From the NCBI GenBank assembly GCA_028818855.1, contig JAPPMY010000102.1:1-50494 (forward strand): DNA of 50,494 nucleotides, written 5' to 3'. Under the pieces are notes generated by a model. That model ran no database searches. It had not been told where the DNA came from and saw nothing but the letters and a program-made list of their open reading frames with translations. Positions 15,998 to 24,020 of the stretch are shown here, one piece after another. The position numbers and the translations under genes are program-made. This DNA is from Rhodospirillales bacterium (lineage in GTDB: Bacteria > Pseudomonadota > Alphaproteobacteria > UBA828). Numbering within the stretch: the stretch's first letter is position 1; each line of letters begins with the position of its first letter.

Positions 15998-16567
15998 ATG
16001 ACTGGAGAGGGCGGGTCCCGGCGCCGCAGCCGCGCAGCCGCCGGCGGAACGGCTCTCGCTGCGGCCCTGCTGGTCGCTCTTGCCGGCTGCAACCCGTTCG
16101 ACGATCCGCCGCCCTGCCCCCGGGTCAACGTCCTGAAGCAGACCAGCCAGCTCACCCTCTACGGCGACGGGCCGGGGCGGGACGACGCGAACGTGGCCTT
16201 CGCGCTCGAGATGCGCGGCGTGGCGGCGGACTGCGACCACGACGTGGACGACGAGGAAGGCGGCGGCGTCGAGGTGGAATTCGCGCTCCCCATCTTTGCG
16301 ACCCGCGGGCCCGCGGCGGAGACGGACCGCATCAGCGTGCCCTTCTTCGTGGCGATCGCCGGCCCCGGCCGGCAGATCGTCGCCAAGGAGATCTTCACGG
16401 CCGAGATCGTCTTCGAGGATGACGGCGCGAGCGCGCAGACGGTGGAGGAGATCGAGCAGTGGATCCCCCTCGGGCCGGGAGAGCACGGCCTGGGGTACGA
16501 GACGCTAATCGGCTTCCAGTACAGCGCAGCACAGTTGGAAGAGCTGCGGCCCGCAGAGACAGAGTAA
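15998..16567 (+). CDS. Hypothetical lipoprotein
   Basis: 189 residues: an Arg-rich start, a hydrophobic segment ending in lipobox VALAGC, then NPFDDPPPCPRVNVLKQ and a beta-rich acidic domain (LTLYGDGPGRDD, DVDDEEGG, IVFEDDGAS). I do not recognise a characterised family. The lipobox points to an outer-membrane lipoprotein facing the periplasm. TTG at 15986 is a possible earlier start. The gene lies between the CDGSH protein and the ammonia-lyase homologue, all on the plus strand. Confidence 0.7.
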   Translation: MTGEGGSRRRSRAAAGGTALAAALLVALAGCNPFDDPPPCPRVNVLKQTSQLTLYGDGPGRDDANVAFALEMRGVAADCDHDVDDEEGGGVEVEFALPIFATRGPAAETDRISVPFFVAIAGPGRQIVAKEIFTAEIVFEDDGASAQTVEEIEQWIPLGPGEHGLGYETLIGFQYSAAQLEELRPAETE

Positions 16568-16627
16568 GACCCGCGCCCGGCAGCCGCCTTCCGGTCTCAC
16601 GCGCCCCACCGAACAGCATTGCCGAAC

Positions 16628-18076
16628 ATGACGGTACTCGTGGAAACCCGTGCCGATCTCACGCTCGAAGCCGCCCGGCGAGTGGCCTGGGAGGGCGAGG
16701 GGGTCGAGCTTGGCGCTACGGCGCTCGCCGCCATGGCGCAAGGCCGGGAGCGCCTGGAGCGCATTCTCGCCCACGACCCCGACGTCACCATCTATGGCGT
16801 GACCACGGGGCCGGGCCAGCTCGCCGGCAAGACGCTGACGCCCGAGCAGCGCGAGCGCTGGGCCGCGAGGTCGCCGGCGCGGATCGCCACGTCGTGGGGC
16901 GATCCCCTGCCCGACCGGGTCGTCCGCGCCATCGTGCTCGCGCGGCTCACCAACTTCGTGGAGGGCCACGCTGCCGTCTCGCCGGAGATCGCCCGGCGTG
17001 TCGCAGCCATGCTGGACCGGGACGAGATGCCCTCCGTGCCTGCGATGGGCCAGGGCGGCGCCGGCGAGATCCTGTCGTTGAGCCACCTCTTCATGGGCCT
17101 CGCCGAGGAGGCCCGGCCCGCGATCAAGGACGTGATGTGCCTGGTGAATGGCTCGCCGGCGGCCACGGGCCTCGTCACCGATGCCGCGCTCGTGGCCGCC
17201 GGGCGGCTTGACATGGCGGCGCGGGTCTTCGCGCTCTCCTTCGAGGCCTTCGACGCGCCGCTCGGCCACCTCGACCCGGCGCTCGCCGCGTACTGGAACA
17301 ACCCGCACGACGGCTGGGCGCTGGATCGCCTCCGCGCGCTGGTGGCGGGTGGCCACGGGGGGGAGCGGCGCCCCTACCAGGCGCCCGTCAGCTACCGCAT
17401 CCTGCCCCGCATGCTGGGCCAGGCCCGGCGTGCCGCAACGCTCGCCGCCGAGGTCGCGGCGGAATCGCTCCAGGCGGTGACGGACAACCCGGTCTGGGTC
17501 GACGACGTGGACGAGGATCATCCCTTCGGCCGCTTCGTGACGAGCGGCGGCTACCACAACCCCCATGCGGTGCTCGCGATGGACGCGCTCACCGCCGCGT
17601 CGGCCAATCTCTGCGTGCTCGCGGAACGCCACGGCGCGAAGCTCCTCGACGGCGCGGTCTCGCTGCTGCCCCACCAGCTCAACGCGCTCGACGACGACGA
17701 TGCCCCCCGCGCCTACCTCGGATGCCTGCCGATGGCCCAGACCGGCTACGAGGAAGAAGCCCGACTCTACGCGCAGGCGACGCTGCTCCCCGGCAGCGAA
17801 TCCGGCGGCTTCGGGCAGAACGACGTGGCGAGCCCGGTCTTCCTCGCGTGGTCCAAGCAGAACCGCGCGGGCCGGAGCCTCGACATGGCGTTGGCGAGCC
17901 TCGTGCCGATCGCGCTTCGCGCCCTGGACGTCACGGAGCGCCCGGTGCCTCCGCCGCTGGCCGCGCTCGAGGCCATGGCCCGGGCGGCCCTTCCCGATGC
18001 GACGGGGGGCGGGGCAATGGGCCCGGCAGTGGCCGCGCTCGCGGAGGCACTCCGCGCCGACATCTACCCCTCCTAG
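16628..18076 (+). CDS. Ammonia-lyase-family (HAL/PAL) protein without MIO motif
   Basis: 482 residues with the fold and order of histidine/phenylalanine ammonia-lyases: Tyr56 in YGVTTG matches the catalytic Tyr of HAL, FVEGHAAVSP and SGGFGQNDVASP match later blocks. In HAL the sequence GSVGASGDLAPL near residue 142 makes the MIO electrophile from Ala-Ser-Gly; here the same place reads GQGGAGEILSLSH (141-153), with no Ser. The MIO group therefore cannot form there. The protein may be a non-MIO lyase, or have a new or lost activity. Start ATG 16628 (TTG 16619 is possible). The stop TAG is the first 3 bases of repeat copy B. A cupin gene follows. Confidence 0.82.
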   Translation: MTVLVETRADLTLEAARRVAWEGEGVELGATALAAMAQGRERLERILAHDPDVTIYGVTTGPGQLAGKTLTPEQRERWAARSPARIATSWGDPLPDRVVRAIVLARLTNFVEGHAAVSPEIARRVAAMLDRDEMPSVPAMGQGGAGEILSLSHLFMGLAEEARPAIKDVMCLVNGSPAATGLVTDAALVAAGRLDMAARVFALSFEAFDAPLGHLDPALAAYWNNPHDGWALDRLRALVAGGHGGERRPYQAPVSYRILPRMLGQARRAATLAAEVAAESLQAVTDNPVWVDDVDEDHPFGRFVTSGGYHNPHAVLAMDALTAASANLCVLAERHGAKLLDGAVSLLPHQLNALDDDDAPRAYLGCLPMAQTGYEEEARLYAQATLLPGSESGGFGQNDVASPVFLAWSKQNRAGRSLDMALASLVPIALRALDVTERPVPPPLAALEAMARAALPDATGGGAMGPAVAALAEALRADIYPS

Positions 18077-18220
18077 AGCACGTCCGTCTTTGACGGACGC
18101 GCGACAGGCCGTGACTGCGGCCCGCCGCTCGTGCGGCGCCCTCGCGGAGGCGCCGGCCGCAGGCCGGCTGCCGTGAGCGATAAAATGCCAGAGCGTATCC
18201 GTCTTGGACGGATACGCTCT
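18074..18220 (+). repeat. Dispersed two-hairpin repeat, copy B
   Basis: 147 bp. It starts with a near-perfect hairpin (GTCCGTC TTT GACGGAC core, one mismatch from copy C in the stem), carries a GC core with smaller palindromes (GCCGGCCGCAGGCCGGC), and ends with the hairpin AGAGCGTATCCGT...ACGGATACGCTCT. It differs from copy C (49871) at about 13 positions counted by eye and has the same length. The first three bases are the stop codon of the ammonia-lyase-like gene. Confidence 0.93.
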
Positions 18221-18312
18221 GAAGCGCTGCGGGCGGCGGAGGCCGGCTTGTCAGGCCGTCCGGCGGTTCCTACCATGCCCATGCAAGCGCCCGGCGGAGA
18301 GGAGCCCGCGCC

Positions 18313-18753
18313 ATGACCAAGGCCCAGACTGCGACGGCTGCAAGCCCGGCCGCGCCCGAGCCCCCGTTCACCCTCGTCAGGAAGGACGACCCCACCTTCG
18401 TCCCCGGACGGCGCGACTTCATGACCTACCGCGACCTCGGCGTCACGGCGGCGAGCGGCGGGGTCATCCGCGCCCAGATCACCTCGGCCAAGCAGGGGCT
18501 GACGCGGCCGACCGGCTGGCACACGCACATCTGCGAGGGGCAGATCGTCTACATGCTGAGCGGCTGGATCGACCTCGCCTTCGAGACCGAGACCATCCGC
18601 ATCGAGGAAGGGGATTCGCTCTACATCCCGGGCGGCACGCCGCACAACGAGGTCGCGACCTCGGACACCTTCGACCTGATCGAGATCTCCGTCCCCGCCG
18701 ACATGGGCACCGAGCCCTGCGATCCCCCACCGGATTGGCGCGGGGAGGCGTAG
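18313..18753 (+). CDS. Cupin-domain protein
   Basis: A 146-residue single-domain cupin. Motif 1 GWHTHICEGQIVYMLSGW supplies His70, His72 and Glu75 or Gln77; motif 2 GGDSLYIPGGTPH-like segment supplies His111, making a normal metal site. The role, a small dioxygenase, isomerase or binding protein, is unknown. Upstream is repeat copy B and the MIO-less lyase; the convergent BVMO gene ends 60 bp downstream. GGAGAGGAG precedes the ATG. Confidence 0.85.
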   Translation: MTKAQTATAASPAAPEPPFTLVRKDDPTFVPGRRDFMTYRDLGVTAASGGVIRAQITSAKQGLTRPTGWHTHICEGQIVYMLSGWIDLAFETETIRIEEGDSLYIPGGTPHNEVATSDTFDLIEISVPADMGTEPCDPPPDWRGEA

Positions 18754-18760
18754 CCCGTCG

Positions 18761-18820
18761 GACGCGCGCGACTCAGGCGGTATGCGCCCGCGACCTTTCA
18801 GACGCGGGCGACTCAGGCGG
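18761..18820. repeat. Pair of 20-bp direct repeats at the end of the BVMO gene
   Basis: 18761-18780 and 18801-18820 differ at one base (GACGCGCGCG/GACGCGGGCG then ACTCAGGCGG). The right copy covers the stop codon of the minus-strand monooxygenase; the left lies just outside it. They may mark a small duplication or a slipped rearrangement at the gene's end. Confidence 0.7.
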
Positions 18821-20459
18821 CGGTCAACGTGAATCCTTCGTAGCCGTGGGCAACGACCGCCTCGCACTTCTCGATATAGGCCGGGAAGCCCCCGGTGTAG
18901 GGCGTCACCTTGCGCGGCTTGCCGGCCACGTTGGCACCGACGTACCAGGAGTTGCAGCCGGGGAAGAGCGTGCCGGCCGCGACCTCGTCGTGGTGGGCAA
19001 TCCATGCGTCCTCCGCCGCCCGGCTCGCTTCGATGCAGGGACGCCCGCAGGCACGCGCGTGGTCGATGCACGCGGCGATCCATTCGACGTGCTGCTCGAT
19101 GGCAGGGACCATGTTGGTCAGCACCGACGGGCTGGAGGGCCCCGTGATCGTGAACAGGTTGGGGAAGCCCTCCATCGCTAGGCCGAGGTAGCTGCGCGGC
19201 CCGTCGGCCCACTTCGCCTTCAACGTCCTCCCGCCCCTGCCGCGGATGTCGATGCTGAGCAGCGGCCCGGTCATGGCGTCGAAGCCGATGGCGAAGACGA
19301 TCGTGTCCAGCGCGTGCTCCGTGCCACCGGTGCGAAGACCGCTCTGCGTGATCTCCTCGATCGGCGCGTCGCTGATATCGACCAGCGTCACGTTGGGCCG
19401 GTTGAAGGTCTCGTAGTAGTCGGTATCGAGGCAGATGCGCTTGCAGCCGATGAAGGAGTGAGGTGAGAGCTGCGCCGCCACCTGGGGGTCGTGTACCAGC
19501 TCGCGTATCTTCTCGCGGATGAAGGCCGCAGCGATGTCGTTGGCCTTGTCGTTGACCAGCACGTCCTTGAAGACGTTGTACATGCGGAGCCCGCCCTTCT
19601 CCCACCGGGCCTCAAGCTCGCGCCGTTGCTCCAACGGGCTCATCTCGTCGGCCGCAGCCGGGTTCACAGGCCACCAGCAGCCATTCGGCGTCTGCTTGGC
19701 CTCCTGCCTGAGCTCCCCGTACCGCGCTCTGATATCAGCGTACTTGGCTGCATCCAGCGGCGCGTTGCGGGCAGGGATCGTGTAGTTCGCCTGGCGCTGG
19801 AAGACGGTGAGGTGCCGCGCCTCGGCGGCGATTAGCGGGATCGACTGGATGGCGGAGGACCCCGTGCCGACGATACCGACCCGCTTGCCGGCGAAGGAGA
19901 CCCCCTCGTGGGGCCAGTCGCCGGTGTGGTGCCATTCGCCCGCGAAGCGGTCCAGGCCGTTGAACGCCGGACGGTTGACGGCCGAGAGACACCCGGTGGC
20001 CATGATGCAATAGGTGGCGGAGAGGCGCGCGCCGTCGTCGGTGGCGATCCGCCAGCATCCCGCCCCCTCGTCGAAGCGGGCTTCGGTCACGGTCGTGCGG
20101 AAGCGGATGTCGCGGCGGAGGTCGAAGCGCTCCGCCACGTGCTCGAGGTAGCGCAGGATCTCCGGCTGGGTCGCGAAGCGCTCGGTCCAGCGCCACTCCT
20201 GCTGGAGCGCCTCGGAGAACTGGTAGGAATACTCGACGCTGTCGGTGTCGCAGCGGGCGCCGGGATAGCGGTTCCAGTACCAGGTGCCGCCGACCCCGCC
20301 GCCGCGCTCGAAAACGCGGACCCTGAGGCCGATCTCGCGCAGCCGGTGGAGCATGTAGAGGCCGGCGAAGCCTGCACCCACCACCACCGCGTCGAAATCC
20401 GGCGCGGCGGCGGAATGCCGGCGGTGCTCCGGGTTCTCTCTTGTCGACGGCGTGGCCAT
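18813..20459 (-). CDS. Type I Baeyer-Villiger monooxygenase
   Basis: A 548-residue FAD/NADPH enzyme that inserts oxygen next to a ketone to give an ester or lactone. FAD-binding GAGFAG at 28-33, NADPH-binding GTGSSA at 198-203, and the BVMO fingerprint FAGEWHHTGDWP at 172-183 (FxGxxxHxxxWP) lie between them. Length and motifs resemble cyclohexanone/phenylacetone monooxygenases. The ketone is not known. Last of a minus-strand run below the ROK kinase (55-bp gap), convergent with the cupin gene. Confidence 0.93.
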   Translation of the reverse strand: MATPSTRENPEHRRHSAAAPDFDAVVVGAGFAGLYMLHRLREIGLRVRVFERGGGVGGTWYWNRYPGARCDTDSVEYSYQFSEALQQEWRWTERFATQPEILRYLEHVAERFDLRRDIRFRTTVTEARFDEGAGCWRIATDDGARLSATYCIMATGCLSAVNRPAFNGLDRFAGEWHHTGDWPHEGVSFAGKRVGIVGTGSSAIQSIPLIAAEARHLTVFQRQANYTIPARNAPLDAAKYADIRARYGELRQEAKQTPNGCWWPVNPAAADEMSPLEQRRELEARWEKGGLRMYNVFKDVLVNDKANDIAAAFIREKIRELVHDPQVAAQLSPHSFIGCKRICLDTDYYETFNRPNVTLVDISDAPIEEITQSGLRTGGTEHALDTIVFAIGFDAMTGPLLSIDIRGRGGRTLKAKWADGPRSYLGLAMEGFPNLFTITGPSSPSVLTNMVPAIEQHVEWIAACIDHARACGRPCIEASRAAEDAWIAHHDEVAAGTLFPGCNSWYVGANVAGKPRKVTPYTGGFPAYIEKCEAVVAHGYEGFTLTAA

Positions 20460-20514
20460 GTCAGCTCGCGCGTTGCCTGCAGCGGCGAAGTCTAGCCCGG
20501 ACGCCTCGCCAAGG

Positions 20515-21426
20515 TCACGCGGGCTCGAGCATGAGCGCGGCGGCGCCCACCATGCCGGCGTCGTTGCCGAGCGCCGCCTTGACCACGCGGATCGCCCCCT
20601 TGGGCGCCAGCACGGCGCGTGCGACGGCGCGCTCGGCCGCCCCGCGATAGAGCGTGAAGTGCCGCTCGCCCATGCCGCCGCCGATGAGGATCACCTCCGG
20701 CAGGAAGGCATGGATGAGGCTCCAGACTCCCGTCTCCATCGCATCCGCGCTGCGGGCGACGATCGCCCGGGCCGGCGCGTCGCCGGCTTCGGCAGCCGCG
20801 AAGACCGCTTCGGCATCCGCATAGCCGTGCGCCGCGCCCGCCCGGGCGAGCGCCGGCCCTGCGGCCAATGCCTCGATGCAGCCCCGGCTTCCGCAGTAGC
20901 ATTCCGGGCCGGCCGGATCGACGACCACGTGGCCGATCTCGGGATGCTCGCCCCCGGCTCCGCGCAGGATGGCGCCGTCGATCAGCGCAGCCCCGCCGAT
21001 GCCCGTGCCGACGGTCAGCATGACGGCGATGCGCGCGCCGCGGGCAGCGCCGGCCAGCGCTTCGCCCAGCAGCGCCGCATCGGCGTCGTTGACGAGGCGC
21101 ACCGGCGTGCCGAAGCGGGCGACGAGCGGGCTCAGGATGTCGTTCCCCTCCCAACCGGGGAGCGTGTAGAAGTTGTCGATCCGCCCGCTCGCCTCGTCGA
21201 AGGGGCCGGGGCAGCCGAGGCCGATGCCCGCGAGCGCCGCCGGCTCCACGCCGGCCTCGGCCATCGTCTCGTCGACCGCCCGCGCGAGCCGCGCGAGCCC
21301 CGCCTCGAAGCCCGCCTCGGCGTCCGTCGCGACGGTCCGCCGCGCCTTGACGGCGCCCGCCTCGTCGACCGCGCCGACCGCGATCTTCGTGCCGCCGATA
21401 TCGACGCCGATGGCGATGCGGCTCAT
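20515..21426 (-). CDS. ROK-family sugar kinase
   Basis: A 303-residue kinase: ATP-binding DIGGTK at 9-14, catalytic DADAALLGE region, and the ROK zinc signature EIGHVVVDPAGPECYCGSRG with three Cys. It phosphorylates a hexose such as glucose, N-acetylglucosamine or fructose. It overlaps the nagB-like gene by 4 bases and follows a Gfo/Idh/MocA oxidoreductase, so the substrate is probably an amino sugar or a derivative. Confidence 0.9.
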   Translation of the reverse strand: MSRIAIGVDIGGTKIAVGAVDEAGAVKARRTVATDAEAGFEAGLARLARAVDETMAEAGVEPAALAGIGLGCPGPFDEASGRIDNFYTLPGWEGNDILSPLVARFGTPVRLVNDADAALLGEALAGAARGARIAVMLTVGTGIGGAALIDGAILRGAGGEHPEIGHVVVDPAGPECYCGSRGCIEALAAGPALARAGAAHGYADAEAVFAAAEAGDAPARAIVARSADAMETGVWSLIHAFLPEVILIGGGMGERHFTLYRGAAERAVARAVLAPKGAIRVVKAALGNDAGMVGAAALMLEPA

Positions 21427-22151
21427 CCGTCCGCCTCGCCGAGCCCGGTCCCGGCCGCCGCGTCGGCGTCGCAGAGGCAGATGGCGTCCCCGTGCAGCCA
21501 GAGGAAGGACGCCGGCAGCTGCGGCGTGACCCGGCGCTCCGCGAGCCGCGCCAGCGGCGCCCGCTTGGCGGCGCCGGAGACCAGCAGCAGCACCTGGCGC
21601 GCGCGCAGGATGTCGCCGAGGCCGAGCGTCAGCCCCTGCAGGACCGCCCCGCCGGTTCCGGCCAGCATCGGGTGGGCCTGCGACTGCGCGGCGAGCGAAG
21701 CTACGTGGCAGAAGGGCGCGAAGCTCTCCGCCGGCTCGTTCAGCCCCAGGTGACCGTTCAGCCCGAGCCCAAGGATGCAGAGGTCGATGGGTCCGGCCTT
21801 GTCGAGCGCCGCCGCCACCCGCCGGCACTCGGCAGCCGCATCGGGCGCGTCGCCCCGAATGCCGATCCAGCGCTCCGGCGGCACCGCGAGGGGGCGGCGC
21901 ACCGTCCGCTCCAGGTAGGCGGCGCAGCTTGCCGCATCGTCCGGCCCGAGGCCCGCCCACTCGTCGAGCTGGATGAAGCGGGCGCGCGCGAGCCGCTCCG
22001 GCTCGCCGGCGAGCAACGCGTAGGTCTCGGTCGGCGTGCCCCCGCTTGCGAGGCAGATCAGGAGGTCGGGCCTGGCCTCCGCCGCGTCCCGGATGTGCGC
22101 TGCCGCGTGGCGATCCAGCGCTTCGCGGTCCGGCAGGACGGTGACGCGCAC
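21423..22151 (-). CDS. nagB: Glucosamine-6-phosphate deaminase/isomerase family
   Basis: 242 residues, with LASGGTPTETYALL (phosphate binding), LDEWAGL (Asp63, the family's base), and GLGLNGHLGLNEP with His134 and Glu139 of the active site; Asn132 stands where E. coli NagB has Asp141, an exchange also found in other NagB branches. It would convert a hexosamine-6-phosphate to a ketose phosphate and ammonia. The GTG start at 22151 lies 4 bases after the oxidoreductase stop. No NagA deacetylase is nearby. Confidence 0.82.
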   Translation of the reverse strand: MRVTVLPDREALDRHAAAHIRDAAEARPDLLICLASGGTPTETYALLAGEPERLARARFIQLDEWAGLGPDDAASCAAYLERTVRRPLAVPPERWIGIRGDAPDAAAECRRVAAALDKAGPIDLCILGLGLNGHLGLNEPAESFAPFCHVASLAAQSQAHPMLAGTGGAVLQGLTLGLGDILRARQVLLLVSGAAKRAPLARLAERRVTPQLPASFLWLHGDAICLCDADAAAGTGLGEADG

Positions 22152-22155
22152 CGCG

Positions 22156-23244
22156 TCAGCCTGCGCCGCCCCGCCAGAGATCCCAGGGCCTCGCCGCGTC
22201 GGACGTGAACGGCAACGCGACCTTGGCGCCGGTGCGGGCCGATTCGCAGGCCGCGAACAGCACCTCCTGCACCGCACGCGCGTCCTCGCCCGTCACCAGC
22301 GGCGTCGTGCCGTTCTGCACGCAGTCCACGAAGTGGTCGAACTCGGCCCAGAAGCCGTAGTTCCACTCCTCCTCGTAGATCGTGAAGCTCCAGCCCTCAG
22401 TGCCGCCGGCCTTCTCCACTGCGTAGTCGTAGCCGCCCCGGCTGTAGGTCTCGATCGAGTTGCCGTGGAGCAGGTCGGCGTAGGCCACGCCTTCGGAGCC
22501 GTGTACCTCGGCCCGGTCGTCCATGCCGCCGGGCTTGGTCCAGCTCGTCTCGTTGAGGAAGAGGCAGCCGCCCTCGAACTCGAGGATAAGCAGCGCGTTG
22601 TCCTCGCCCCTGGTCTTGTCGCGGTGCACCTGGCGCGAGAGCTGGGCGTAGACCGAGACGATGGGCGTTCGGTCCATCATCCAGCGCGCGAACGCGATGC
22701 CGTGGCAGCCCATGTCCGCGAGCACCCCGCCGCCCGCGCGGTCCACGTCCCAGAAGTGGGGCGCGTGCGGGCCGTCGTGCTTCTCCGACTGCTTGATGAG
22801 GGTGGGCGTGCCGAGCGCGCCGGCATCCAGCAGCGACTTCATGCGCACGTACTTGGGCGCGAAGATGACCTCCTCGGCATACATGAGGAGCACGCCGGCC
22901 TCGGCGCAGGCGGCGATCATGCTGTCGGCCTCGGCGAGGCTCAGGCACATCGGCTTCTCCAGCACGACGTGCTTGCCGGCAGCGGCGCAGTCCAGCACCA
23001 GCGGGCAGTGGGTGTCGTTGGGCGTGCCGATCGCCACCATGTCGATGTCGTCGCGCTCCAGCAGGGGGCGGTGGTCGGTCCAGTGGTGAGGCAGGCCGTA
23101 GGTCTCCGCGAACGCCTCGGCGTTGCCCGGCGTCGGCGAGGCGACCCCGATCAGCTTCGCATGGGGGTTGCGCACGAGCGCGCGGGCGTGGATGCCGCTC
23201 ACGAACTGCGAACCCAGGAACCCGACACCAACCGGTTTCGTCAT
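22156..23244 (-). CDS. Gfo/Idh/MocA family oxidoreductase
   Basis: A 362-residue NAD(P)-dependent sugar or cyclitol dehydrogenase. N-terminal Rossmann domain (VGFLGSQFVSGIHA, AIGTPNDTH), EKPMCLS with the conserved Lys, then the alpha/beta domain with DMGCHGI (His of the active site). The substrate is probably an oxidised or reduced sugar acid or amino sugar, judging from the nagB and ROK genes directly downstream. Gap to DUF1244 upstream is 39 bp. Confidence 0.9.
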   Translation of the reverse strand: MTKPVGVGFLGSQFVSGIHARALVRNPHAKLIGVASPTPGNAEAFAETYGLPHHWTDHRPLLERDDIDMVAIGTPNDTHCPLVLDCAAAGKHVVLEKPMCLSLAEADSMIAACAEAGVLLMYAEEVIFAPKYVRMKSLLDAGALGTPTLIKQSEKHDGPHAPHFWDVDRAGGGVLADMGCHGIAFARWMMDRTPIVSVYAQLSRQVHRDKTRGEDNALLILEFEGGCLFLNETSWTKPGGMDDRAEVHGSEGVAYADLLHGNSIETYSRGGYDYAVEKAGGTEGWSFTIYEEEWNYGFWAEFDHFVDCVQNGTTPLVTGEDARAVQEVLFAACESARTGAKVALPFTSDAARPWDLWRGGAG

Positions 23245-23283
23245 CGACGGCCTCGCTCATTCAGGGGATGGCGTGGGCGCACG

Positions 23284-23586
23284 TCAGAAGCCGTGCTTCG
23301 CGGCCTCCTCGGCGTACTTGCGCTTCTGCTCGGGCGTCGCCTCGGTCTGGAAGTGCTCCTTCCATTCCGCGTAGGTCATGCCGTAGACGAGCTGCCGCGC
23401 CTCCTCCAGATCCATGTCGAGCCCCTTCTCCTCGGCCGCGGCGCGATACCACTTGGAGAGGCAGTTGCGGCAGAAGCCTGCGAGGTTCATCAGCTCGATG
23501 TTCTGCACGTCGGTGCGCCTGCGCAGATGCGCCACCAGGGTGCGGAAGGCGGCGGCCTCCAACTCGACCTGAGTCCTATCGTCCAT
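23284..23586 (-). CDS. DUF1244 family protein
   Basis: A 100-residue protein matching the alphaproteobacterial DUF1244 family: the central ELMNLAGFCRNCLSKWY with two Cys and the GMTYAEWKEHFQ stretch are its hallmark. Function unknown; short, helical and soluble. Its start overlaps the end of ubiK by 11 bases, a common pairing in this class of bacteria. Confidence 0.9.
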   Translation of the reverse strand: MDDRTQVELEAAAFRTLVAHLRRRTDVQNIELMNLAGFCRNCLSKWYRAAAEEKGLDMDLEEARQLVYGMTYAEWKEHFQTEATPEQKRKYAEEAAKHGF

Positions 23587-23854
23587 CGCTTGCCTCCCCG
23601 GCGCCGTCCGCCGCGAGCCGCGCCTCCAGCCGGGCGACGCGCTCGGCGAGCGCCTCGCTCTCGGTCCGCGCCCTGGCGGCCATCTCCTTGACGGCGTCGA
23701 ACTCGTCCCGCGGCACCAGGTCCATGTGCGCCAGGATCCCTTCGAGCCGGCGCTTGATCATGGCGTCGAGCTCGCCCTTGAGCCCGCTCGCGGCCCCCAT
23801 GGCCCCGGTCGCGACTCGGGCCACGTCGTCGAGTATGTGGCTGTCCGTCTGCAT
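23576..23854 (-). CDS. ubiK: UbiK-type accessory factor (BMFP domain)
   Basis: 92 residues with an N-terminal amphipathic helix and a C-terminal coiled coil (ALAERVARLEARLAA), the BMFP/DUF526 layout of UbiK/YqiC, which helps ubiquinone synthesis with UbiJ in E. coli. VPRDEFDAVKEMA is the family's conserved joint. ATG 23854 (MQTDSHILDD) is the natural start. Confidence 0.85.
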   Translation of the reverse strand: MQTDSHILDDVARVATGAMGAASGLKGELDAMIKRRLEGILAHMDLVPRDEFDAVKEMAARARTESEALAERVARLEARLAADGAGEASDGR

Positions 23855-24020
23855 CGGTTGTCTCCTCCGACCCGGTCTCAGTATGCCACGGCGGCCCATG
23901 CTGGCAATGAAGCGCCGGCCGGCTCCGCCGGGCCGCTTGGGCGAGACCGGATACCGGTGTATGGGAGGGGCCGACGGTTGAGCCCGCACTCCGGCTGCCA
24001 CGTGCGGTTGCAGGTGAACG

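Noticed and set aside
16295..16490. Overlapping frames inside the lipoprotein and lyase genes with Arg/Ala-rich products
   Set aside because: Composition reflects GC-rich antisense or shifted frames; codon pattern fits only the annotated frame.
17530..17560. Thr-Ser-Gly (FVTSGGYHN) in the ammonia-lyase-like protein as an alternative MIO site
   Set aside because: It lies ~160 residues after the MIO loop position, in the region equivalent to HAL's SGGNFHG block, and cannot occupy the active-site loop.
18131..18316. Short open frames starting RRPRGGAGRRPAA at 18131 and 49928
   Set aside because: They are readings of repeat copies B and C, not genes.
21807..21830. Asn in place of Asp in the NagB-like active site as a sign of inactivity
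   Set aside because: NGH occurs at this place in other, active NagB branches as far as I recall, so it is not evidence of loss.
23946..23958. ACCGGATACCGGT palindrome upstream of the MFS gene
   Set aside because: A 5-bp stem is too short to separate from chance in this GC content; no known operator matches.
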